A stretch of 64,000 nucleotides of DNA, from assembly GCA_905203305.1 (NCBI GenBank), contig CAJKVH010000001.1, positions 151,410-215,409 on the forward strand, given 5' to 3'. The stretch comes from an uncultured Eubacteriales bacterium (GTDB taxonomy: Bacteria > Bacillota > Clostridia > TANB77 > CAG-508). A model generated the notes under the pieces. That model saw only the letters and a list, made by a program, of their open reading frames with translations, was not told where the DNA came from and ran no database searches. Within the stretch, counting starts at the first letter, position 1. Every line of letters starts with the position of its first letter. Positions 36,201 to 45,959 of this stretch are shown here, piece after piece. The position numbers were made by a program, and so were the translations under genes.

Positions 36201-37052
36201 CTAATCTTCTGGTGTATATTGTTCTTTTTCTCTTTTAGCTTTTCTAACCCCTTTTATTATTCCATAAATTATTGTTAAAATTATTCCTAAGCTAAGCAAT
36301 ATACTTCCCGCATATAATATTTTTCCTAATATTTCATTTAATATACTTTGTAATACATCAGATATTCCGCTGTTTAATAGAATTATTGTACTTATATTTA
36401 TTTTTGAGCTAATATAAATTTTAGCTAAAATTAAAAGTATTCCATCAATTACAAAAGCTGTTCCAATTCTTGCTAAAATTCTATATATTCTTCTTATTGT
36501 TAACAAAATTAATAATAAGACTGAAACACCTATAACTACTAATAATGCCTTATTTGCTAAATCTATGTATTTATTTATTTGATTTAATGCTGAATTTATT
36601 TTCTTTTCATAATTGGTATGTGAAATAGTTGTTTCATACTCACTGCATATTGTTTCAACAAAAGTATCTATTGCCTTTTGTTCAGTAGCTGTAGTTTTTC
36701 TATTTAAAGAATTATTTATGTTTTTGTTTAAATTATCTTTTATTTCTTCTGTATCTATTTTTTCATCCATACCATTATATATATTGTTTATTATTATTTT
36801 GGTATCTTTTTGTATTTTTTCCTTTGTTACTATATCTTTTAAAACTTCTTCATCAAGCCCTGATTGGTTTATGTAGTTTTCAAAATTAGATTCTACTTCA
36901 TTATATGTTTTTTCATAATAGTTTTGTTCTTGTAATTTTCCTAAAACATATTCTTTGCTTAGTATAGAAGAAGTTAATATATTTATTGTAATTAATGCAA
37001 GTATTGCTAGTGCCAATATTGTTGCAACTATGTATTGTAATATTCTTTTCAT
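36201..37052 (-). CDS. Polytopic membrane protein, unknown function
   Basis: Not recognised. The 283-residue product has an N-terminal helix (about 7-30), an extracellular charged region of ~130 residues with EEVLKDIVTKEKIQKDTK and NSLNRKTTATEQKA, then three or four clustered helices and a basic tail KGVRKAKREKEQY. It sits between the sortase and Wzz genes with gaps of about 15 bases, so a role in surface polymer or protein attachment is likely from context only. Confidence 0.6.
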   Translation of the reverse strand: MKRILQYIVATILALAILALITINILTSSILSKEYVLGKLQEQNYYEKTYNEVESNFENYINQSGLDEEVLKDIVTKEKIQKDTKIIINNIYNGMDEKIDTEEIKDNLNKNINNSLNRKTTATEQKAIDTFVETICSEYETTISHTNYEKKINSALNQINKYIDLANKALLVVIGVSVLLLILLTIRRIYRILARIGTAFVIDGILLILAKIYISSKINISTIILLNSGISDVLQSILNEILGKILYAGSILLSLGIILTIIYGIIKGVRKAKREKEQYTPED

Positions 37053-37065
37053 ATTTTGCTTCCTC

Positions 37066-37686
37066 CTAACTTTCTAATTCTGCATATACCACATATCTTT
37101 GTGTTGCATAACCTATGTTGTTAAATGGATAACATGTATATACCATCAAAATCTCTTTTTCTTTTTGAATTGGAAGCTTATCAACATCTGTTTCTTTTAT
37201 TAACTGCATATCATATATTTTGTATTTGAAATCTCCATATGTTGTAGAAACTTCTATTTCATTTCCTTTTTGTAACTCTGAAAATCTTCTAAACATTTTC
37301 TTTGAGTTATGTCCCATATATATTATTGATCCACCTTCTCCTGGAAAATAACTACCACTTGAGTGCCCTACTCCTTTTTTTAGAATATCTAAAGTATCTC
37401 CATAATATACTGGTAAATCTACATCTATTTTTGGTATTTTTATTGTAGCATATTTTGTTCCGTATTCAGGATAATTTTTTAATTGTTTATTTTCATCTAT
37501 TACTGTATTAACAACTTCATTTCCATCACTTACACCTATTGACACTTTGCTTACTAATGACATTGTATCTTCTACTTTAGCCCCTAATAGAAAATACCCT
37601 GCTCCTAATAAAATAACAGTAATAAATAAAGCAACTATTAATTCTATAATAGTTGCTTTTATTGCATCTTTCACTAAATTATGCAT
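37066..37686 (-). CDS. Sortase
   Basis: A 206-residue membrane transpeptidase with an N-terminal helix (about 12-34) and the sortase fold. The catalytic His is in YMGHNSKKMF, the Cys in LMVYTCYPF and the Arg in YATQRYVVYA. It resembles class C/D-like sortases of clostridia. The start overlaps by eight bases the end of a gene for a small protein with a LAYTG sorting signal, so that product is almost certainly its substrate. Confidence 0.9.
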   Translation of the reverse strand: MHNLVKDAIKATIIELIVALFITVILLGAGYFLLGAKVEDTMSLVSKVSIGVSDGNEVVNTVIDENKQLKNYPEYGTKYATIKIPKIDVDLPVYYGDTLDILKKGVGHSSGSYFPGEGGSIIYMGHNSKKMFRRFSELQKGNEIEVSTTYGDFKYKIYDMQLIKETDVDKLPIQKEKEILMVYTCYPFNNIGYATQRYVVYAELES

Positions 37687-38197
37687 TAGCTAATTTCTTT
37701 CTAGCTACTGCTACTGAAGCTAGGGCTATAACTGCTATTGAAGAAACAACTAAAACTATATTATTATTTCCTGTATAAGCAAGCTTTCCACCATTGTTTC
37801 CAATAGTTTCGATTAATTTTCCGTCTTTGTATATTTCAACTGAATTAGCTTTGAATGATAATGTTGCTCCAACAATACCTGCAGCTTCATTTGCTAATGA
37901 TTTTAATTCTGCTTTTTTGTCAGCTGGTAATGATTTGTAATCTTTTGTTCCAGCTTCGTCCATTATTTTTGCAGCTGCATTAGCTTTTGCTACTATTGCA
38001 TTTGCTTCTGCTTCTGTAACTGGATTGTCTGCTAAGTATCTTTCGATTTTTACTTTATCTCCATTTGTCATTCCATATTTTGCTCCTATATTGTATAAAG
38101 TTTGTGCTAGGTTGTCGTTTGTTGTAGCATTTACTCCTGTTACTGTCATTAATATTAACATTACTGCTAAAATTGAAATTGTTAATAATTTTTTCAT
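37679..38197 (-). CDS. Small secreted protein with LAYTG sorting signal
   Basis: A 172-residue protein with a signal peptide cleaved after about VNA (residue 24), an Ala/Lys/Glu-rich helical body (EAEANAIVAKANAAAKIMDE), a short NSVEIYKDGKLIETI segment, and a C-terminal sorting signal: LAYTG, a hydrophobic stretch and the basic tail ARKKLANA. The body resembles the short helical repeats of clostridial wall proteins. It is the first gene after a strong promoter and overlaps the sortase gene, which indicates dedicated anchoring. Confidence 0.82.
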   Translation of the reverse strand: MKKLLTISILAVMLILMTVTGVNATTNDNLAQTLYNIGAKYGMTNGDKVKIERYLADNPVTEAEANAIVAKANAAAKIMDEAGTKDYKSLPADKKAELKSLANEAAGIVGATLSFKANSVEIYKDGKLIETIGNNGGKLAYTGNNNIVLVVSSIAVIALASVAVARKKLANA

Positions 38198-38227
38198 CTT
38201 TTATCCTCCTTTTTTTATTATGTGTTC

Positions 38228-38256
38228 ATTATACCATTTTGTCGTTTTGTTGGCAA
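38228..38256 (-). promoter_or_regulatory. Promoter of the sortase-Wzz-kinase operon
   Basis: TTGCCA and TATAAT with a 17-base spacer on the minus strand, about 30 bases before the small surface-protein gene, plus an AAGGAGG site. It separates the regulatory part of the capsule locus from the wzx-containing part. Confidence 0.75.
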
Positions 38257-38310
38257 TAGTTTTGGGTGATTTTTTTGTTGAAGTTTATTAGAACTTATAT
38301 ATATTTTTTA

Positions 38311-39858
38311 TTATATTTTAAAATTCTCCTTTTTTACGTTTTTATTAAATTTATTAATAAAATTTTTTAATAAATTTAATAGTTCTTTGTACTCTGTCGT
38401 ATTTTTCATAAATAAAATAAATACCGCCGTTCCTATTGCAAATGAAACAATTAAATCTATAATAATCTTAGTTATATTGTTTGAAATCGAAATACATCTT
38501 AAAATAAACAGAGATATTATTAAAGATATTATTGCTATCAATACATATTTTATTAAATCAATATAATACAATTTGATATTCTTTTCAAACAAAGGCTTAA
38601 AGACATATTTGGGGTAACTGAAGATTATTAAAAACAAATAACTAACTATTGTTCCTAATATTATTCCTGGTAGTCCAATTATATTTACCAATATAATTGA
38701 TACCAAAATATTTATAATTGGCATAACAATATACATATTTTTATCTTCCTTGCAAATTCCTCCTGCATCCTTGAATATTGTAATTGCTCTTCTTATACTA
38801 TCAACATAAATATATACGCCAAACAAAATTAGTGTTGCTATTGACAATAAATATTCTTCGCCTATCCATAACTTTATAAATTCTTGACCAATCATAATAA
38901 ACATTATTGATCCCATAATTGATATATATGAATTAACTAATGTAATTTCCCTATATATTAAATAACTCTTTGTTTTATTGTTATCTGTCAATAAATTTCC
39001 TACACTTGCAATAAAGCTAGAAATAAACTGATATATGATGCTAGTAACCGCATTTACAATAGTAAAATAATTTGTATATAATCCAACTTGAACTATACCT
39101 AAAAACAATGAAATTATTATATTATCGGCTCCCTTATTTACTACAAAAGCTATTTTTTGAAATGCAATTGCTTTGACTCTTTCGAAAATATCTTTCCTTT
39201 CTTCATCAGAAATTCTTTTCTTCGTTTCCTTTAAATATATATAATTTTTATTAACATAAACATTAATTACTATATTTTCTGCAATTCTAAAGAATAACTT
39301 CACAATCAAAAATATAAGATAGTTATGAAATAATTTTAAAACTATAATTTGGGTAATGTTCATAAAAACAATATAAAACACATGTACTATATTTACTATA
39401 TAATTTTTTTGATCTGCATATAATAAAGATCTTTTATACGTAAGTGTATACGAAAATACAACATCCAGCAAAGAAACTAAATATAATAAATATAAATTGT
39501 CCCTTATAGTAATTTCTCCAACAATTTTAGGAATAAATGGCATTATTAATAATCCACATATTAATATTACTAAAGCTACATATCTATAGCATATTTTATA
39601 AAAATGCATCCATTTATTTATTTCTTTATAATCGTTTTCTTTTAAAGGTTTATACAATTTAAATACTATCGCGGTTCCAATTCCAAGCTCTGCTACAGAA
39701 AGCATTGTTAAAATATTAGAAAACAATCCATTTATTCCGGAATACTCTATTCCTAATATATATATTATGTATCGTTGTGTCACAAAATTAAAAATTAACA
39801 TTGCAAAATAAGAACCCATTGTTCCTAATATGTTAAAAATAGATCTTTGCTTTCTCAT
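38311..39858 (-). CDS. Wzx-type lipid-linked oligosaccharide flippase
   Basis: A 515-residue polytopic protein of the polysaccharide transport (MVF/MATE-like) group with 12-14 hydrophobic segments. The opening SIFNILGTMGSYFAMLIFNF and YIIYILGIEYSGINGLFSNI are typical of Firmicute repeat-unit flippases. It moves undecaprenyl-linked repeat units outward for Wzy. It is the last gene of the synthesis part, downstream of wzy and GT genes. Confidence 0.88.
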   Translation of the reverse strand: MRKQRSIFNILGTMGSYFAMLIFNFVTQRYIIYILGIEYSGINGLFSNILTMLSVAELGIGTAIVFKLYKPLKENDYKEINKWMHFYKICYRYVALVILICGLLIMPFIPKIVGEITIRDNLYLLYLVSLLDVVFSYTLTYKRSLLYADQKNYIVNIVHVFYIVFMNITQIIVLKLFHNYLIFLIVKLFFRIAENIVINVYVNKNYIYLKETKKRISDEERKDIFERVKAIAFQKIAFVVNKGADNIIISLFLGIVQVGLYTNYFTIVNAVTSIIYQFISSFIASVGNLLTDNNKTKSYLIYREITLVNSYISIMGSIMFIMIGQEFIKLWIGEEYLLSIATLILFGVYIYVDSIRRAITIFKDAGGICKEDKNMYIVMPIINILVSIILVNIIGLPGIILGTIVSYLFLIIFSYPKYVFKPLFEKNIKLYYIDLIKYVLIAIISLIISLFILRCISISNNITKIIIDLIVSFAIGTAVFILFMKNTTEYKELLNLLKNFINKFNKNVKKENFKI

Positions 39859-39871
39859 TTCTTGTCTCCTT

Positions 39872-41662
39872 TTACCTTATCATACAATTTATTTTATATT
39901 GATAATAATCTTTACTTTTTAAAGCCCTAAACAGTTCATCATCAATATTAAATTTATCCCAATATTTTTCCATCAATTCACATGTTAGAACAAATATATA
40001 TTTTTGAATTTTTTCATCAAGATATCTGCATCTTCTATAATTCACAACAACTTGCCCAATAAATATATTTAATAACTTTGATTTATCAATTAAATTTTCA
40101 TTAATTATTTTATCTATATAGTATCTCGTTATCAAAAAAGAATCTACTGAAATTGTATCAAATAAGGATTTTTGCGTTATCCCCAACTCATTAACACAAT
40201 AATAATATGTAACATCCTCTATTTTTTTCTTCTTATTCCAAAATGGATATATCATAAATTTATTAATAGTATCTTCAAATTCATACCCTGGCAAAAAGAA
40301 GTTTTTTTTCCAAATTTCACTTCTGTATACCTTGTTTATGGGAAATCCATTTAACTCACTTTTATTATTGCTTTTTATAACATTCTTCTTTTTTTTCTTT
40401 TCATTAATTTGAAGCAATCCGCCTTCAACTATATCATAATTATTGCTATATGCTTCTTTTAATAACACCTCTACACAATCTTCTGCAATATAGTCATCCG
40501 AGTCTACAAACATAATATATTCACTATCTATAACTTTTATAGCCGTATTTCTAGCTTCAGATCTTCCTTTGTTTTCTTGCTCAATTATTTCTATTTTATT
40601 GTCATATGAATCTAATATTTTTTTTGTATTATCTTCTGAACCATCATTAACAACTTTTATATAATACTTATATGATGTTTTTTGATTAATTATTGAATCA
40701 ATACATTTCTTTATTGTTTTTTCAGAATTATATGCTGAAACAATTATCGTCAAATCATATTTTTTTTCAGCCAATATTATATTTTCTCTTTTCTCAATAT
40801 TATAATGTTTTCTCAAATTTTCTATATATTTTTCCGCTTCCTCTACTCCTATATCAATTTCTGAATGTTTTGTTTTAAAAGAGGCATAAAATTTTTTATA
40901 AATCTTTCTTTTCACATTATATTTTATCTTTAATTTAATAATCTCTACTTTTTTTATACTATTTTTAATTTTTTTAAAGTTTTCTTCCCCTATAGTACGT
41001 CTAATTACAAATTTTAATTTATTTTGTATTCTTTTTGAATCACTTAACCAAGATTCGCCATACCAATGAATTGCAATAGTATTTTCTGTTTTGTTTAGTT
41101 TTTTCGTTTCATACTCTAAAGGACAAAAATAATCTTTTGGAAAAAAAGCAATATTATCTAAATTTCCATTTTTTTTCTTCATTATATATTTTTTAAATAT
41201 AGGATCATTTCTTTTAACACACGAAACCAAGTCATATGTACCGTCTTCTCTGGTAAAGTGTATTTTCTCATATGAATCTTTTAACTCTTTCACTATAATA
41301 TTTTCTTTTTCTGCTCCAAATCCTAATCCTGTATTTATTTTTGTTTTTTCATAACAAAAGAAAGCATCGTATGGTTCAATAAGACTTTCTAACGGCTTTA
41401 GCAACTCTACATCCGTATCTAAATAAATTCCTCCATTATTATAAATGATGTCAAGCCTTGCAAAATCGGAAACAAATGCCCACTTCTTTGCTTTATATGC
41501 TTCCAACATGTATTGATTTTTAGTTATATCATAATTTTCTTCATTCCATTCAATTATTTCATAATCTGGACAATATTTTTTCCAACTTTCAATACACTTT
41601 TTTACCAATGGCGGTTTTTCTTTTTTTCCAAACCAGCAATAATTAATTGTCCTTTTTAACAT
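39872..41662 (-). CDS. Two-domain glycosyltransferase (GT32-like then GT2)
   Basis: The 596-residue fusion begins INYCWFGKKEKPPLVKKCI, the signature of the OCH1/GT32-like capsular sugar transferases, with its DXD in NGGIYLDTDVELLKPLE. From about residue 305 a GT2 domain follows with LTIIVSAYNSEKTIKKCIDS and FVDSDDYIAEDC. Both domains should be active in the cytoplasm on the same lipid-linked acceptor. Its start overlaps the wzy gene by 20 bases. Confidence 0.85.
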   Translation of the reverse strand: MLKRTINYCWFGKKEKPPLVKKCIESWKKYCPDYEIIEWNEENYDITKNQYMLEAYKAKKWAFVSDFARLDIIYNNGGIYLDTDVELLKPLESLIEPYDAFFCYEKTKINTGLGFGAEKENIIVKELKDSYEKIHFTREDGTYDLVSCVKRNDPIFKKYIMKKKNGNLDNIAFFPKDYFCPLEYETKKLNKTENTIAIHWYGESWLSDSKRIQNKLKFVIRRTIGEENFKKIKNSIKKVEIIKLKIKYNVKRKIYKKFYASFKTKHSEIDIGVEEAEKYIENLRKHYNIEKRENIILAEKKYDLTIIVSAYNSEKTIKKCIDSIINQKTSYKYYIKVVNDGSEDNTKKILDSYDNKIEIIEQENKGRSEARNTAIKVIDSEYIMFVDSDDYIAEDCVEVLLKEAYSNNYDIVEGGLLQINEKKKKKNVIKSNNKSELNGFPINKVYRSEIWKKNFFLPGYEFEDTINKFMIYPFWNKKKKIEDVTYYYCVNELGITQKSLFDTISVDSFLITRYYIDKIINENLIDKSKLLNIFIGQVVVNYRRCRYLDEKIQKYIFVLTCELMEKYWDKFNIDDELFRALKSKDYYQYKINCMIR

Positions 41663-42764
41663 CTAATGTCCCCCTATCTTTTAATGCAAAAGCTCCTAAT
41701 ATTGGAGAAAAACATATAATAAAATTCAAACTTACCGTTTCTGACAAAGCAAATATACTCCAAATTATTAAGCATTTCATTTTTTTTTCATCTTTGCTAT
41801 TTGCTATAATACTTGAAATTATATTAAGTATAAAAATATAAACTATACCATATTTATATAATAAATTCGCATAAGTCACGTCTAAAATTAACGATGTACT
41901 CATATAGCTTTTTTCTCTATTTAAACCTACATCCATGTTTATATTCTTGCCAAGCATTGTATATCCATATCTTTTTTCTGTTTCATAAGAATAATATAAT
42001 CTTGAATTTAATGTATCATTTAGCTTTAATGCGAAACTATTCCCTCTGGCATATAAATTTACCATTATAATCCAAACAATAGAAATAGTAATTATTATAT
42101 ATTTACAAATTATTTTCAATATTTTTTGCGATATCTTTATTTTAAATAAAATCATTGAAGAAATAGACATAAAAATTAATGTATTCGATTTTGTAAATAA
42201 ATATACTATTAAAATAAGAGATATTGGCAATATTAATTTTTTCTTTTTTTCTAATATTCCTTGGTTACAATACACATATCCTAAAAAGCACCATAATGTA
42301 TAATAACTAACTATATTAGGGTTTGAAAATCCCAACGTAAATCTAATTCTTCCTGTATGATCCATTAATTTCACTATATTTCCACTCAAATATTGAATTT
42401 CAAAAAATATAAAATGTACTATTAATACCATTAATATAGTTTTATATACAATTTTTATTATTTCTTTTTCATCACTATTTCTAGACATACATAAACAAAA
42501 AAACATAAATGAAGAAAAAATAATAAAACTTTTGCATATATAGCAACTATATAAGCAAATTCCACCGCATACAAATAAAGTTAATATATACTTTTTTTTG
42601 TATCGACTTGTTAACAACGTAATTCCCCATATAAAATACGCCAGCAATTCAATTAAACTCTCAATTGTATCTGGCAAAATAATTAATGTAGAATAATGTA
42701 ACATACTTTTTACTATAATTAATACAACTGCAAAATAGTTTAAATTTAAAATATTTTTTTTCAT
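41643..42764 (-). CDS. Wzy-like polysaccharide polymerase
   Basis: A 373-residue membrane protein with about ten hydrophobic segments and little sequence conservation, as expected for Wzy. A periplasmic-side loop contains RIRFTLGFSNPNIVSYYTL, where N-P-N-periodic patterns are common in O-antigen polymerases. Position between GT genes and wzx supports the call. The start follows AGGAG and overlaps the preceding GT2 gene by four bases. Confidence 0.7.
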   Translation of the reverse strand: MKKNILNLNYFAVVLIIVKSMLHYSTLIILPDTIESLIELLAYFIWGITLLTSRYKKKYILTLFVCGGICLYSCYICKSFIIFSSFMFFCLCMSRNSDEKEIIKIVYKTILMVLIVHFIFFEIQYLSGNIVKLMDHTGRIRFTLGFSNPNIVSYYTLWCFLGYVYCNQGILEKKKKLILPISLILIVYLFTKSNTLIFMSISSMILFKIKISQKILKIICKYIIITISIVWIIMVNLYARGNSFALKLNDTLNSRLYYSYETEKRYGYTMLGKNINMDVGLNREKSYMSTSLILDVTYANLLYKYGIVYIFILNIISSIIANSKDEKKMKCLIIWSIFALSETVSLNFIICFSPILGAFALKDRGTLDVKKDN

Positions 42765-43579
42765 TGGTTTTTACTCCTATTTTTTTGATAATATTTTATT
42801 ACTTTTTGTGGAATTATTCCTGCAACTAAAGGTTTTATTATGTATATATATTTTTTTGTACCTTTTATTTTTAATTCTTTAAATCCATTTTTTCTTACCC
42901 ACATTTCATTAAATCTATATTTATATTTCTTTTTTTGAGCACCATAAGAATCCTCTCTATAATTAAATATTGGTTCTTGAAAATTGTACATTTTAATACC
43001 ATTTGCCTGCATTCTCATAAAACAATCATAATCTTCCACTCTTAATGTTCGTTTTATATCTCTATATCCATTTACAGCATCATATGATTCACGTCTAGCC
43101 ATAATTGTCGGGTGTGCAATTGCGACCCTATAAAGAAAATCTTCATTTTTTACATATTCTGGATATTTTCTTAAACCCCAAATTCCATTATCATCAAATA
43201 AATTCATATTAGATCCAACAATTCCTATTTCTTGATTTTCATTTAGAAATTTTACTTGTTTTTCAAATCTATCCAAATGAGATTCATCATCATCATCCAT
43301 TCTAGCTATATATTCTCCTTTAGCTACTTCCAAGCAATGATTCAAAGTATATGCCAATCCTTTGTTTTCATTATTATAAATAAATTTAACTCTTTCATCA
43401 TTTTGACATATTTCTTTTGCCCAATTAATACAATCATTAGTCGAACCATCATCACAAATTATCAATTCAAAATTTTTATATGTTTGGTTTAATATAGATT
43501 TTAACGATTTTTCTAATTTTTCTTTTTTATTCGTATTATATATTCCCATTATCACTGAAACTTTTTTTAACTCATTCAT
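42761..43579 (-). CDS. GT2 family glycosyltransferase
   Basis: A 272-residue cytoplasmic GT-A enzyme with VSVIMGIYNTNKKEKLEKSL, ICDDGSTNDC and the DXD-type ARMDDDDESHLDRF. It resembles capsule galactosyl- and rhamnosyltransferases, but the donor cannot be told. It starts immediately after the stop of the pyruvyl transferase fusion. Confidence 0.88.
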   Translation of the reverse strand: MNELKKVSVIMGIYNTNKKEKLEKSLKSILNQTYKNFELIICDDGSTNDCINWAKEICQNDERVKFIYNNENKGLAYTLNHCLEVAKGEYIARMDDDDESHLDRFEKQVKFLNENQEIGIVGSNMNLFDDNGIWGLRKYPEYVKNEDFLYRVAIAHPTIMARRESYDAVNGYRDIKRTLRVEDYDCFMRMQANGIKMYNFQEPIFNYREDSYGAQKKKYKYRFNEMWVRKNGFKELKIKGTKKYIYIIKPLVAGIIPQKVIKYYQKNRSKNQ

Positions 43580-45946
43580 TTATCTTTTTAGAATCTTTTT
43601 TGCTTTACTCTTTATATTGCTATACAAACCAGTAATACATAAAAATTTTCTAATACCTCCATTCATTTTTGTTTTTATATTTTTTGGAAACCACTTCTCA
43701 AAAAGATTTTTCTCATCTATGTCATTAAAAAATTCAATGCGAGAAAAATTATACCTGACGCTTTTTGTCATCTCTTTAACTTTTGCTGTTGCAAAATCCA
43801 CTTTAATCTCTTTAACTTTCACATTTTCTAATTTTTTTAAAACTTCTTCACCTTTTTTTGATTGAACTAATATTCTAGTTGTTCCTTTGTCGTCATCAAA
43901 CGATTTATCTATTTCATTTATATTAAAACAATCCCATATTGTTATATCACTAATTCTTTTCTTTGTTTTAAATTGACAATTATAACATGATGGTCTAATA
44001 GAATAATCCCCAAAAAAAGCTCTTAAATAAGGATCTGTATCTATTCCTTCACTATACACTCCATTATCAGTTTTAACAGTCATCATAGAATATTTATATC
44101 CGTATCTACTTTTATCTCTAAAATTAATACTTAATATTTTTTTTGCATTTAACTTTTTTAAAATATATTCTTTATATTTTTCAAAAAACAATGGAGAAGG
44201 AACTGAGTGACACATTATATCAACTAAAATCAAATTTTCATATTCTTTTCCTAAATAAGAACTTAAACCTGCAACTTGACATGGAGTTCCAGAAAACAAA
44301 ACTGTTTTGCTTTCTTTTAAATATTTTTCAATTTTCTTAAATACATCTCCTAAATTACTCTGAACATACTTACTCTTTCTGAATTTTTTTAAATTTTCAA
44401 GCTTATTGGCCTCTTGATGTTCAACTACAAAATTCTCGTCAAAAGCTGCACCAAAACATACCCCATTGTTTTTAATAACATTTTCTCCAATAGAACTAAA
44501 AAATCCACCTGAAGTAGAATCTCTTCTTACCTCTTCTTTTTCATTTTGAAATATATATGCTTTTTGTTCAAATATTCTCTCTTTTGGTTTGTTAATTATC
44601 GGACAAACTTTTTTACAAATTCCACAATCAACACATTTTTCTTTATCAACTTGCGGATATAAAAATCCTTCCTTATCTTCAACCATTTTTATTGCATTCT
44701 TTGGACACTTGTTCATACAAGCTGTGCATCCACAGCAGTCTTCTTTAGATGTAATATTAATGTGCTTAATATTTTCATCTTTCCAAGTGATAGCTTCTAA
44801 TAACCACTTCTTCGAATCATTTCTATACTTTTCTAAATTTTGATTTACTTTTTCAAAATCCAATTTATATTTTAACACTTCTTCTACATCTTCAAGTCCT
44901 GTTAGAATTCTTTCACTACTAACATCTACTATTTTTAGCAATGAGTCTAATCTTGAATTTGTAGATCCTTTTGCTTTTGAGCTATATCTTCTAAAATTAA
45001 AGAAGGCTTTATTATAAATAAGCGAAAATACTGTTCCATGGAAAGAATCCGTACATACAATTTCAGCATTTTTTACCAAATTAATCCATTCTCTAGGACC
45101 TACATCATATGGAGTTATATCAGCAAATACATCTGAATATTTAACATATTCATCAGCATGATTTAAAGATACAATTTTATATCCTGTTTTTTCTTTTAGT
45201 CTTTCTGCAAATTTTCTATGTTCAATATTTTTTCCCAGAAAATAACATAATATATATTTTTCTTTTATTATTCTTTCCTTAGTTGCTACTTCATCCCATT
45301 CATCTCTATTCAAAAGGATTGTAGGATCACAAACTAACTCAGCTTTTTTATTTACAATTTCCTTTACTATTTTAACTCCTGTGTCTTCTCTAACCGATAA
45401 ATGATCAATTCTATTTAAAAACTTTTTGTATAAATCATTATATTTTTGAGGTATCGATGACACTCCAAAACTTGTTGAATACGATATTTTATTAACATTG
45501 TCTGGTACCCAATTCAAAGTATAATAATCAGCAACAACATTTACTGGTAACCATAATTGATCTGATCCTAATAAAATATCTGAATATCTTTCTTCTGCTA
45601 GTTTGCTTAAATCTTTATATGTATTGCTACTACGTGACAAATTAAATTCATTTCTAAATTCTTTGTACTTTTTATTTCTTATTGATACATTTTTCCCTAA
45701 TTTTTTATTTAACTTTATGTCAAATTTCATTTTTATCATACCTAGTTTTGACTTTATAAAATTAAAATTAAAAATTTGAGTCATATAGTATTTTTTCTTC
45801 CCATTCTTAAAATCAACATTACCATCTATATTTACAGTCTCATTTGGTATATTATTATTATCTAATATTTTTTTTGTTGCATATGCTTGCAACATACTTC
45901 CATAATTATTTTTAAAGTAACATGATACTATTCCAACTTTTTTCAT
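43580..45946 (-). CDS. Polysaccharide pyruvyl transferase fused to ferredoxin and FrhB-like domains
   Basis: A 788-residue fusion. Residues about 10-330 form a pyruvyl transferase domain (NNYGSMLQAYAT and CTDSFHGTVFSLIYNKAF). A two-cluster 4Fe-4S ferredoxin segment follows: CCGCTACMNKCP and CVDCGICKKVCP. The rest matches the coenzyme F420 hydrogenase/dehydrogenase beta-subunit family (RRDSTSGGFFSSIGE, LFSGTPCQVAGL and CYNCQFKT). Both halves occur as separate neighbours in many capsule loci, so a fusion is reasonable; the redox half's substrate is unknown. The AGGAGAAA site fits the start. Confidence 0.87.
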   Translation of the reverse strand: MKKVGIVSCYFKNNYGSMLQAYATKKILDNNNIPNETVNIDGNVDFKNGKKKYYMTQIFNFNFIKSKLGMIKMKFDIKLNKKLGKNVSIRNKKYKEFRNEFNLSRSSNTYKDLSKLAEERYSDILLGSDQLWLPVNVVADYYTLNWVPDNVNKISYSTSFGVSSIPQKYNDLYKKFLNRIDHLSVREDTGVKIVKEIVNKKAELVCDPTILLNRDEWDEVATKERIIKEKYILCYFLGKNIEHRKFAERLKEKTGYKIVSLNHADEYVKYSDVFADITPYDVGPREWINLVKNAEIVCTDSFHGTVFSLIYNKAFFNFRRYSSKAKGSTNSRLDSLLKIVDVSSERILTGLEDVEEVLKYKLDFEKVNQNLEKYRNDSKKWLLEAITWKDENIKHINITSKEDCCGCTACMNKCPKNAIKMVEDKEGFLYPQVDKEKCVDCGICKKVCPIINKPKERIFEQKAYIFQNEKEEVRRDSTSGGFFSSIGENVIKNNGVCFGAAFDENFVVEHQEANKLENLKKFRKSKYVQSNLGDVFKKIEKYLKESKTVLFSGTPCQVAGLSSYLGKEYENLILVDIMCHSVPSPLFFEKYKEYILKKLNAKKILSINFRDKSRYGYKYSMMTVKTDNGVYSEGIDTDPYLRAFFGDYSIRPSCYNCQFKTKKRISDITIWDCFNINEIDKSFDDDKGTTRILVQSKKGEEVLKKLENVKVKEIKVDFATAKVKEMTKSVRYNFSRIEFFNDIDEKNLFEKWFPKNIKTKMNGGIRKFLCITGLYSNIKSKAKKILKR

Positions 45947-45959
45947 GGCATTTCTCCTA

